Shown here piece after piece: positions 9,006 to 16,219 of a stretch of DNA of 64,000 nt. Every line of letters begins with the position of its first letter. Positions within the stretch are counted from its first letter, which is position 1. Position numbers and translations under genes: made by a program. Source of the DNA: Pseudonocardia benzenivorans CB1190 (GTDB taxonomy: Bacteria > Actinomycetota > Actinomycetes > Mycobacteriales > Pseudonocardiaceae); contig NC_015312.1 in NCBI RefSeq assembly GCF_000196675.2, positions 4,216,001 through 4,280,000 on the forward strand, in the 5' to 3' direction. The notes beneath the pieces are model-generated. The model was not told where the DNA came from. It saw only the letters and a list, made by a program, of their open reading frames with translations, and did no database searches.

Positions 9006-10592
9006 GTGAAGCGAGACGAGGAGATCATGGAGATCCTGGAGGCGTTCGACCTCACGGGCAGTTACCGCGCCGCCGCGGAGTTGGCCGGTTGTGATCACCA
9101 CACCGTCGCCCGCTATGTGGCGCTGCGGGAGGCCGGTCAACCCCCGGTCGCTCGCGAGCACCGGGCACGACCGATCGATGAGTACCTGGACAAGATCGAA
9201 GAACTGGTGGTGCGCTCCGACGGGCGGGTGCGCGCCGACGTGGTGCACGAGCGGCTGCTCGCGATGGGCTTCACCGGCGGGGAGCGCACCACCCGCCGCA
9301 CCGTCGCGCAGGTGAAGGCCCGGCTGCGGGCCGGGCAGCGGCGGGTGTTTCGGCCGTGGGTGGTCGAGCCGGGGCTGTGGCTGCAGTGGGACTGGGGCGA
9401 GGGCCCCCGCGTTGCCGGGCGCCGCACGAATCTGTGGTGCGCGTGGCTGGCCTGGTCGCGGTTCCGGGTCGTGCTCGCGGTCTTCGACCGCACCCTGCCC
9501 ACGATCGTGGCCTGCATCGACACCACGCTGCGCCGGCTGGGCGGGGTGCCGACCTACGCGCTGACCGACAACGAACGCACCGTGTCGGTCGATCATGTCG
9601 CGGGGATCGCGGTGCGCCACCCGGAGATCGTCGCGGTCGGGCGGCACTACGGGATGACGATCCGCACCTGCGTGCCGGCGGACCCGCAGTCCAAGGGCGG
9701 GTCCGAAGCGACGGTGCGGATCTCCAAGGCCGACCTCGTCCCGACCGCGGCGAACCTGCTCGAGGAGTACCGCACCTTCGCTCAGCTTGAGACGGCGTGT
9801 CGAAGCTTCTGCGAGCAGGTCAACGCGCGGCCGCATCGGGAGACCCGCCGCCCGCCGGTCGAGGCGTTGGCCGAGGAACGCACCCGGCTGCATCCGTTGC
9901 CCGATCGGCCGTTCACCGTCGCGTTCGGCACGACCCGGCGGGTGAACTGGGACGCCACCGTCTCGGTCGACGGGGTGCGCTACTCGGTGCCGCATCAGCT
10001 GGTCGACACTCGAGTCTGGGTCCGGTTCCACGGCGACGACCTGGTCATCACCGCCGTCGATGCCCCGTTGGAGGGGCACGGACCCGGCAGCGGCCCCACA
10101 GAGGTCGCCCGCCATGCCCGCTCGACGCCGGGCACGCCCTCGATCCGCGACGAGCATTACCCGCCACCCACCACGGCCGCGAACGCCGCCGGAGAACGCA
10201 CCCCACGCGCGGGCAGTGCCGCGGAGGCCGAGTTCCTGGCGCTCGGCCCGGGCGCAGCGTCCTGGCTGGTCGAGGCGGCCGGGGCGGGTGCGCGCGGGGT
10301 GCGCCGGAAGATGGCCGAAGCGGTCGCGCTGGCGAAGCTGCACCCACCCGGCGAGGTCGACCGCGCGCTGGGCACGGCCGCGGTCGCGGGCCGGTTCGCC
10401 GAGAACGACGTCCTGCGCATCCTCGCCCACCAAGCCGGCCGCAACGTCAACAAGCCCACCATCCGCGCCAGCGAGGACCACAGCTTGCAACCCGGCACTT
10501 CCGCCTGGTCCGGCTTCGGCATCACCCCACCACCCGAAACCGACCCGTCAGGGCTCGACCCGGCAGGGCTCGACCCGGCAGGGCCGTCATGA
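9006..10592 (+). CDS. istA: IstA, IS21-family DDE transposase
   Basis: Transposase of 528 residues. An N-terminal helix-turn-helix (GSYRAAAELAGCDHHTVARYV) is followed by an RNase-H-like DDE core: first Asp in LQWDWGEGP, second in ALTDNERTV, and Glu in PADPQSKGGSEATVR. A C-terminal Mu-B-like strand region (VSVDGVRYSVPHQLV) is present. Start GTG 9006 follows the left terminal repeats. The stop overlaps the istB ATG (ATGA at 10589-10592), the standard coupled istA-istB arrangement. The last residues (SGLDPAGLDPAGPS) are encoded by a 15-bp tandem repeat. The enzyme looks intact. Confidence 0.95.
   Translation: MKRDEEIMEILEAFDLTGSYRAAAELAGCDHHTVARYVALREAGQPPVAREHRARPIDEYLDKIEELVVRSDGRVRADVVHERLLAMGFTGGERTTRRTVAQVKARLRAGQRRVFRPWVVEPGLWLQWDWGEGPRVAGRRTNLWCAWLAWSRFRVVLAVFDRTLPTIVACIDTTLRRLGGVPTYALTDNERTVSVDHVAGIAVRHPEIVAVGRHYGMTIRTCVPADPQSKGGSEATVRISKADLVPTAANLLEEYRTFAQLETACRSFCEQVNARPHRETRRPPVEALAEERTRLHPLPDRPFTVAFGTTRRVNWDATVSVDGVRYSVPHQLVDTRVWVRFHGDDLVITAVDAPLEGHGPGSGPTEVARHARSTPGTPSIRDEHYPPPTTAANAAGERTPRAGSAAEAEFLALGPGAASWLVEAAGAGARGVRRKMAEAVALAKLHPPGEVDRALGTAAVAGRFAENDVLRILAHQAGRNVNKPTIRASEDHSLQPGTSAWSGFGITPPPETDPSGLDPAGLDPAGPS
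10542..10586. repeat. Three tandem 15-bp units at the istA 3' end
   Basis: GACCCGTCAGGGCTC and two close variants follow each other (10542-10556, 10557-10571, 10572-10586), in frame, adding LDPAG repeats to the IstA C-terminus just before its stop. Confidence 0.8.
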
Positions 10593-11236
10593 ACGCGGCC
10601 ACCGGATCAGTGCCGGCATCGGGCGGGGACCCGCTCGCCGAGGCCGTCGCGCTGACGCGGCGGTTGAAGCTGCCCCACATCCGCCGCCACCTCGTCGAAC
10701 TCGTGCCCACCGCGCGAGCACAACGCTGGGACCATGCCGAGCTCGTCCGGGTGCTGCTGGCCGAGGAAGCCGCCGGCCGCGACGCGACGAACCTGCGCAC
10801 CCGCCGCCAACGAGCTGGGTTCCCCGCCGGCAAGACGTTGCACGACTGGGACGCGGGCGCGTCCTGCATCCCGCGCCCCACCCAAGACGCCCTCACCTCG
10901 CTGGAGTGGGTCAGCCGGCGGGAGAACCTCTGCGTCTGCGGGCCGTCCGGGACCGGGAAGTCCCACTTCTGCGAAGCCCTCGGTCAGGCCGCGGTCGAGA
11001 CGGGGATGACCGTGGCCTGGTTCACCATCGAAGACCTCGGCGCCCTCGTGCGTCGTCACCGCGCCGACGACTCGATCACCCGCGCACTCGCGAGACTGAT
11101 CCGCACGGACCTGATCATCGTCGACGACATCGGGCTCCTGCCGGTCAGCCCGGACGCCGCGGAAGGGTTCTACCGGCTCGTCGATGCCGCCTACGAACGC
11201 CGCTCCCTGGCCATCTCCAGCAACCTGCACCCGTCA
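10589..11236 (+). pseudogene. istB: istB, 5' fragment (split by nested element)
   Basis: AAA+ helper ATPase of the IS21 transposase. The first 216 codons are intact: Walker A GPSGTGKSH, Walker B LIIVDDIGLLP and the conserved SSNLHPS near the break. After 11236 the frame runs into unrelated sequence (KAHMFDRTC...) and stops at 11386. The missing end, starting GFDEIMPKTLATATVDRLLHH, is found at 14544-14687. Joining the pieces gives ...HPSGFDE... and a 263-residue protein, the normal IstB length. The insertion removes the sensor-2/C-terminal part, so function is probably lost. Confidence 0.9.
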
Positions 11237-11282
11237 AAAGCGCACATGTTCGACCGAACCTGTGTCAGGTCGCGCCGAAACA

Positions 11283-12929
11283 TCACGGGTTCGGCAGCCG
11301 GCCGGCGTCGACGTGGTCGGCCAGATAGATCAGTGGGGACTGCGGGTCCATCCCGAACGCGGCCGCGACGAGCTTGGGGTCCATGACGTTGACCAGGTCG
11401 ACCAGCCGGGTGCTGCGGATCATGCGGGGCGCGGCGCCGCAGGGGTCGAGGACGTGGCTGAGATAGGCCGTCGACGCCGCACGGCGCCCGGCTTTGGTGC
11501 CCTTGGTGACGATGACGTGCGGATTGTCGGTTCGCTGCTGCGCGCGGTGGGCAAGGCAGCGCTGCAGCACCGACCAGCTGGCCGGGTCGAGCGGGACCGG
11601 GTGCGGCCGCCGGCCCAGCCGCACTGCTCGGGCGTGTTCATCGACGTCATCGATCAGCATCAGGCGCATTTCCTGGCTGGACGCGCCATGCAACAGCGCG
11701 AGCATCCCGACCAGTGCCTCATGCGGATGCACCCCGTCGCCGGCGGCAGAATCCGCGCTGAGGTCGGTGGTCCACCGCCGAAACAGCGATCGTTGCTCGG
11801 CGAGGGTCAGGGTCGACCCGCGGAAAGCGCTGGGCTCGGAGGCCGACAGATCTCGGGCGGGATCGACGAGGATCAGCCGGCGCGCGCGGGCGAAGCGGAA
11901 GAACTGGCGCAGCACGACCAGCCGCCGCTTGCGCGAGGCCGGCATGCCGGCCAGGAACGCCTCGATGTCGCCGATGTCGACCAACTCCCACCCGTGCTTG
12001 CCACGCTGCTCGGTCAGGAACTGAGCGAGGTCGCCCACGATGGTCAGCGCCGTCTCGACGGTGTGGTCACTGCGCGCTCGGGTTCCGGCGCGACGCGCGC
12101 GTTCACGCGCATGCAGCATCTTCTCGCAGAACCCGGCCACCGCCGGCCGCAACGGTGCAGGGACCCGGTCGACACGGCGCCGCCGCCGCCCGGCGGCGAG
12201 CTGTTCGGGATGGTCGGTGGCCAGGGCGAGCTGGTGGTCGGTGAAGAAATCCTCGAGCACCCGCGCGAGCGGGCCCATGGAGCGTCCTGGGCGGCGGGCT
12301 CGGTCCAGCACCGCCGCCGGCAGATTGGAGTGCTCATCGGCCAGCAGTCGCCCCAGCTCGGTGATCAGCATGCAGGCCCGGCTGGGGCAGTAGCGCGAGG
12401 CAACGTGAGCGGTGAACGACTCGAGCCAGTCGGGCGGGCTCGCCAGCCGCTCGGCCAACGCCTCGGCGCGGATGAACGGCCGAGCGGGGTGTCGCTGCCA
12501 ACACGCCGAGCACAGCCCGAGACCGGCATGGCGGCGCACCCGACCGCAGCCAGCGCAGGGGCGCGGCGGCTGGGGCCCTGGCTGCGGGCGTGAGCAGTGG
12601 CCACACCATCCCGTCGCCGCGCGCAAGTGGCCGAGCCTGGCGCAGCGCGGGCAGATCTGCATCGCGGCCGCCCGCTGATCGGTGCGCCGGCAGGTCTTGC
12701 ACAACGTCTCGGTGGCCGAACGGCGCGGCCTGTCGCAGCGTCGGCAGCGGCGTGAGCACAACACGCACCGGCCAGTGTCTGCCTGCAGGACACGCTGGTT
12801 CCCGCAGGCCGGACAGGGCTCCTTAGCTGCATTCTCACGAACCCGCCGGGAACAACGACAGCATCGTGGCTGATCCAGCAGCCCGACGGGCGCGCCGCAG
12901 TCGGCGCAGTCACGCTGCTTCTTACCCAC
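11283..12929 (-). CDS. Zinc-finger, tyrosine-recombinase-like protein with degenerate active site
   Basis: 548 residues in two halves. Residues 1-145 carry ten CxxC pairs (8/11, 23/26, 39/42, 55/58, 62/65, 77/80, 93/96, 109/112, 125/128, 140/143), a string of zinc ribbons. The second half has a SAM-like core-binding region (DLAQFLTEQ...VLRQFFRFARARRLI) and a recombinase-like fold. Canonical residues are only partly kept: the first catalytic Arg position reads GASSQEMRLM, the H-x-x-R box reads IRSTRLVDL, and the final Tyr could be that in LIYLADHVD. Start GTG 12929 has GAGG upstream. It is probably an accessory DNA-binding partner of the catalytic recombinase; activity of its own is uncertain. 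Confidence 0.75.
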   Translation of the reverse strand: MGKKQRDCADCGAPVGLLDQPRCCRCSRRVRENAAKEPCPACGNQRVLQADTGRCVLCSRRCRRCDRPRRSATETLCKTCRRTDQRAAAMQICPRCARLGHLRAATGWCGHCSRPQPGPQPPRPCAGCGRVRRHAGLGLCSACWQRHPARPFIRAEALAERLASPPDWLESFTAHVASRYCPSRACMLITELGRLLADEHSNLPAAVLDRARRPGRSMGPLARVLEDFFTDHQLALATDHPEQLAAGRRRRRVDRVPAPLRPAVAGFCEKMLHARERARRAGTRARSDHTVETALTIVGDLAQFLTEQRGKHGWELVDIGDIEAFLAGMPASRKRRLVVLRQFFRFARARRLILVDPARDLSASEPSAFRGSTLTLAEQRSLFRRWTTDLSADSAAGDGVHPHEALVGMLALLHGASSQEMRLMLIDDVDEHARAVRLGRRPHPVPLDPASWSVLQRCLAHRAQQRTDNPHVIVTKGTKAGRRAASTAYLSHVLDPCGAAPRMIRSTRLVDLVNVMDPKLVAAAFGMDPQSPLIYLADHVDAGRLPNP

Positions 12930-12995
12930 GACCTCGCCAACCTGGTCGATCGTGTCGGGCTCGCCGTCGTCCCCGCAGTCGTTCTCGTGGTCCGG

Positions 12996-13313
12996 TCACA
13001 TCGGCGGCAGGGATCGACCACCGGTCCCGGATGCTCGAGGACCGTCGAGGGCTGTCGGACGAGTCGGCGCGACCGGTCGCTCGACCGGAGTGGTGTCGAT
13101 CTCGAACAGGTCGTCGGGAGTGCACTGCAGAGCAGTGCACAGCGCGATCAGCGTCGAGAGCTTGATCTGGCTGGGTTCCTTGGTGAACAACGCCGACACC
13201 GACGCCGCGGACATCTCCACGCCAGCCCGCTCCCCGAGCAGCCGACGCAGTTGCGTCCCGGTCCAGACCTCGCGCTGCGCCGCGGCCATCCGCAGCCGCC
13301 ACCGAATCCTCAT
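12996..13313 (-). CDS. Xre/Cro-type helix-turn-helix regulator of the nested element
   Basis: 105 residues. A Cro/C1-type HTH spans about residues 18-70: LRRLLGERAGVEMSAASVSALF with the recognition region, then IKLSTLIALCTALQCTPDDLF. The tail is proline/arginine-rich without recognisable structure. ATG 13313 overlaps the stop of the upstream recombinase by four bases (ATGA), so expression is coupled. A role as repressor or excision-direction factor of the element is inferred from position. A near-palindrome before the operon (14426-14441) is a candidate site for it. Confidence 0.85.
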   Translation of the reverse strand: MRIRWRLRMAAAQREVWTGTQLRRLLGERAGVEMSAASVSALFTKEPSQIKLSTLIALCTALQCTPDDLFEIDTTPVERPVAPTRPTALDGPRASGTGGRSLPPM

Positions 13314-14404
13314 CGCCGTTCATCCTCACCGGCGCGCTCGACAGGCTCGTCGGGCCCGCCGAGCTCGGACAGCGTGGTGGACACCGCGCGTCGATATGCA
13401 TCCTCGATGAACGTCGCCGAGGGGCGGACATACCGCATCGTCGAGCTGACCGTCCAATGCCCGAGCAGCTGCTGAATCGCGACCAGGTCCACGCCGCGCT
13501 CATAGTTGTGGGTTGCGCACGCTCGCCGCAGCGCATGCGGGCTGAACCACTCCCCGGCCGCGCGGCCTTCCAGCTCCATCAACCGGCGCAGCCGGTTGCG
13601 GATCGTCCCCCGATGCAGGCTGCCGCCGGACTCGTCGGCGAACAGCACCGGTGAGTCGGGGAACTTGCCGCGCACGTCGTTGAGGAACCACCGCAGCACC
13701 AGGTCCAGGCCATCGAGCATCGGGACCCACCGCGGCCGCGGACCTGATGTCCTCGCTGCCTTGCCGAACCGGACATGCAGCTTCCCGAACGGCCCGCGGT
13801 TGAAGTGCACATCCGCCACATCGAGCAGCGAGGCCTCCTCCGAGCGCAAGCCAGCGTGATAGAGCGTCCGGAACAACGCGTAGTCCCGCGCGGCCGGCGC
13901 ATACTTGCGGGCGGTCGCGATCCGGCCCTTCAGGAACTCGAAGAACTGCCCGACCCGTTCCGGGGTCGGCGGCGGCATCGAGTCCGGCGAGTCGTCCCCG
14001 ACATGGCGGGATGCGTTGAACTCATCCACCGGGCAGACCAGCGAGACACCGAACCAGGCCTGGATCTCGGCGGCCTTGCGCACCTGCAGGAACCGGTGGA
14101 AGCCCTTGAAGATCTGCACATAGTCACGGCGGGTCGACGCCTTCCGACCCGCAATGGCCAGATCGCCCACGACCCGATCGACGTCCTCAGGCGTCACCTC
14201 CCACGCCGGGCGGCCCAACGCCGTCAGCGTCCGCTCCAGCAACCCGAAGTCGTTCTCGATCGTCACCGGGCTGAACCCACGCGCCCGCCACGACGCCACG
14301 AACGCCTCGACGCACTCGCCCTGGAACTCCCACGGATCCGTCGTCGCCGGCGCCGCTACCGACGCAGCACCCGCGATCACTGTCAGCCGCCGCGTCACCC
14401 GCAC
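13310..14404 (-). CDS. Tyrosine recombinase/integrase of the nested element
   Basis: Site-specific recombinase of 364 residues with an N-terminal SAM-like core-binding domain (about 27-115) and a full catalytic domain. Catalytic residues are visible: R187 in HAGLRSEEASLL, H290 and R293 in SPHALRRACATH, H316 in LLGHWTVSSTM and the nucleophile Y325 in MRYVR. GTG 14404 is the first start; GTG 14398 has better spacing from AGAGG and may be the real one. It is first in a three-gene leftward unit and is the likely enzyme that put the element into istB. Confidence 0.92.
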   Translation of the reverse strand: MRVTRRLTVIAGAASVAAPATTDPWEFQGECVEAFVASWRARGFSPVTIENDFGLLERTLTALGRPAWEVTPEDVDRVVGDLAIAGRKASTRRDYVQIFKGFHRFLQVRKAAEIQAWFGVSLVCPVDEFNASRHVGDDSPDSMPPPTPERVGQFFEFLKGRIATARKYAPAARDYALFRTLYHAGLRSEEASLLDVADVHFNRGPFGKLHVRFGKAARTSGPRPRWVPMLDGLDLVLRWFLNDVRGKFPDSPVLFADESGGSLHRGTIRNRLRRLMELEGRAAGEWFSPHALRRACATHNYERGVDLVAIQQLLGHWTVSSTMRYVRPSATFIEDAYRRAVSTTLSELGGPDEPVERAGEDERR

Positions 14405-14425
14405 ACCCTCTTCGCACCTGAATGA

Positions 14426-14441
14426 TTAAGGCAGCGCCTAA
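14426..14441. promoter_or_regulatory. Near-palindrome upstream of the recombinase operon
   Basis: TTAAGGCAGCGCCTAA is a near-perfect dyad 22 bases upstream of the first recombinase start, in a locally AT-richer patch. It is a candidate operator for the Xre-type protein of the same unit or a recombinase core site; neither is shown. Confidence 0.4.
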
Positions 14442-14543
14442 CATAGCGATCTCCCACCTGGAAGATCCACAGGGCCCATCCAGGGCGCATCGGTGCAGGC
14501 ACGAGCACAGATCCGGCTACACGAACAAGTGCCAGCCCCAGAT

Positions 14544-14687
14544 GGATTCGACGAGATCATGCCCAAGACCCTGGCCACCGCCACGGTCGACCGGCTCCTG
14601 CACCACGCCCACATCGTCGTCACCGACGGTGACAGCTACCGGCTCGCACAAGCCACCGCCGGCAAGGGGGTGAGCCCGTTGAGCTGA
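14544..14687 (+). pseudogene. istB: istB, 3' fragment
   Basis: Encodes the missing IstB C-terminus (GFDEIMPKTLATATVDRLLHH ... GKGVSPLS) up to TGA 14685-14687, in a different frame from the 5' fragment because the insert is not a multiple of three. Apart from the insert both parts look undamaged. Confidence 0.88.
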
Positions 14688-14703
14688 CCACGCACGACCG
14701 AGG

Positions 14704-14798
14704 CGGGGAAATATCTGGCCGCCGTCGGGGAGAAGTATCTGGCCACCAGTGGGGAGAACTACTGGCCGCCAGCGGGGAGATCAAGCTGGCCGTTGACA
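14704..14798. repeat. Right terminal repeats of the IS21-family element
   Basis: Four inverted copies of the left-end subrepeat (GGGGAAATATCTGGCCGCC and variants) lead to the terminal GTTGACA. The reverse complement begins TGTCAACGGCCAG, matching the left terminus. Confidence 0.8.
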
Positions 14799-14804
14799 GG
14801 CGAT
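14799..14804. repeat. Right 6-bp target-site duplication GGCGAT
   Basis: Second copy of the GGCGAT that flanks the left end, followed by CAACGG, the normal continuation of an array unit. Confidence 0.85.
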
Positions 14805-15783
14805 CAACGGAGCGGCCCAGCCATCAAACCCGCCCGCCCCGGACAGTCACCGACCACAGCTGTCCCCGACCACCGCGAAGATCACCATCCCCGGGACCTC
14901 AGCACCACCCACTGCGCCCATGTCCCGGCAACGGCGATCAACAGGGTCCCTCGGCCACGGAACTCCCGAGCCGGACAGCCACGGAACTCCTGAGCCCGAC
15001 GGCCACGAACGCAGCTTGTTCCCCGACTGCCGCAAAGATCACCATGCCCGGGACCTCAGCGCCGCTCAGCGCGCTCATGTCCCCGTCACGGCGATCAACG
15101 GGGCGACCCAGTCCTCAAACCGGCCCGACCCGGATGGCCGCGGACCGCAGCCTGTCCCCCAGCATCGCGAAGATCACCATGCCCGGGACCTCAGCGCCGC
15201 TCAGCGCGCCCATGTCCCCGCCACGGCGATCAACGGGGCGGCCCAGCCGTCAAACCCGCCCGCCCCGGACAGTCACCGACCACAGCTGTCCCCGACCACC
15301 GCGAAGATCACCATCCCCGGGACCTCAGCGCCACCCCCGCGCGCCCATGTCCCCGTCACGGCGATCAACAGGGCAGTCAGCCTCGATGCACCGAGCCGGA
15401 CGGCCACGGACCCCGGCGTGTCCCGACCGCCGCGATGATCACCGTCCCCGAGACCTCAGCGCCATCCACCGCGCGTGTGTCCCGGTACCGATGATCACCC
15501 CGCGAGCCGACCAGGGGCCTGGGCCGAGGGGCCCAGGGCCACGCGACCGCGCGCTCCGCCGCCCCGAGCCCCGCACACCCACGCGGCCACACCAGCCGCA
15601 CTGGATCACCGCCCTCGGACCCCAGCGCCTGTGCCCGGCAACGATGATCACCGTGTCGGTCGGCCAGGAGTCCTCCCGACACACCACCACATGCACAGCC
15701 ATGGACCAGCGACTTCGGCGCTACCCGATGCCCACCATCCCCGGTCCCGGCCTCCACGCACGACGCCGTCCCGCCGGCGTCGA
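14805..15783. repeat. Array of ~135-bp imperfect palindromic repeats, right part, and flank
   Basis: Continuation of the array beyond the IS. Cores start at 14878, 15035, 15170, 15304, 15435 and 15601 (degenerate). Subtracting the IS and its duplication puts 14878 at 134 bases from the last left core (8815), so both parts were one array. Copies near 14810-14960 are almost identical to 8481-8630, showing recent internal duplication. From about 15650 to 15783 nothing recognisable remains. No gene is supported here. Confidence 0.85.
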
Positions 15784-16185
15784 TCATCCGGCGGTCGCGG
15801 CAGCCGTCAGGCGGCGCAGGGCGCCCGTCAGCGCCTCCACGGCACCACCCGACTCCGTGAGCCCGTGCCGGGCCGCGATCCAGGACGGCTCGTTCCAACC
15901 CAGCCACACCGTGCCGGCTTCGTCCTCCCAGGCGAGTGCCTTGAGGGGCAGGTCGATGCCCGCGGTCTGGTGCTCCTGCATGAGCGGCGTCCCACCCTGC
16001 GGACGCCCGAACAGGAGCAGCACGGTCGGCCGCAGCGGGAGGCCTGCACTCGCGGCCGCGGCGGCGTGGTCGATCCGGGCGAGGACGGTCAGGCCGGCGG
16101 CCTCGACGGCGGCGGCCAGCCGGTCGACCGTCTCCGCGACGGGGTACGGGGACGGCACGGCCGTGAGGCCGTCGATCTGGGTCAC
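15784..16185 (-). CDS. DUF302 family protein
   Basis: 133 residues, the usual size of a single DUF302 domain. Typical features are SPYPVAETVDRLAAAVEAAGLTV, an IDHAAAA segment, LRPTVLLLFGRPQGGTPLM and LPLKALAWEDEAGTVWL. The biochemical role of the family is unknown. Start GTG 16185 has GGAG about ten bases upstream. It begins 34 bases after the herA stop in the same direction, so it is probably in the herA transcript. It is the last gene before the palindromic array. Confidence 0.85.
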   Translation of the reverse strand: MTQIDGLTAVPSPYPVAETVDRLAAAVEAAGLTVLARIDHAAAAASAGLPLRPTVLLLFGRPQGGTPLMQEHQTAGIDLPLKALAWEDEAGTVWLGWNEPSWIAARHGLTESGGAVEALTGALRRLTAAATAG

Positions 16186-16219
16186 GTCGGGCTCCAGGGA
16201 CTCGGACTGGCTGCGCGGC

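Larger units (their letters stand above)
11237..14543. mobile_element. Nested tyrosine-recombinase element inserted in istB
   Basis: About 3.3 kb inserted between the HPS and GFDE codons of istB. It holds three leftward genes: a catalytically complete tyrosine recombinase, a small Xre-type regulator and a zinc-finger recombinase-like protein. Near the ends, GCACATGTTCG (11242-11252) is matched by CGAACAAGTGC (14522-14532), an inverted pair with one mismatch in eleven. No clear target duplication is visible, as expected for tyrosine recombinases. The boundaries are inferred from restoring the IstB frame and may be off by a base or two. The layout recalls Tn554-like recombinase trios, but the gene sizes differ and I cannot name a known element. 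Confidence 0.8.
8876..14798. mobile_element. IS21-family insertion element, itself interrupted
   Basis: A 5923-bp element bounded by TGACAGCGGCCAG (left) and the inverted TGTCAACGGCCAG (right), with the TG...CA ends typical of IS21. Each end carries about four copies of a 20-bp subrepeat like GGCGGCCAGATATCTCCCC, the multiple-terminal-repeat arrangement of this family. It encodes istA intact and istB broken by a second element (11237-14543). Without that insert it would be about 2.6 kb, the normal IS21 size. Flanks show a 6-bp duplication. It probably cannot transpose alone because IstB is split. Confidence 0.9.

Noticed and set aside
8142-15650. CRISPR array
   Set aside because: Units are about 135 bases and similar over most of their length, with no short constant repeat separated by unique spacers, and no cas genes are near.
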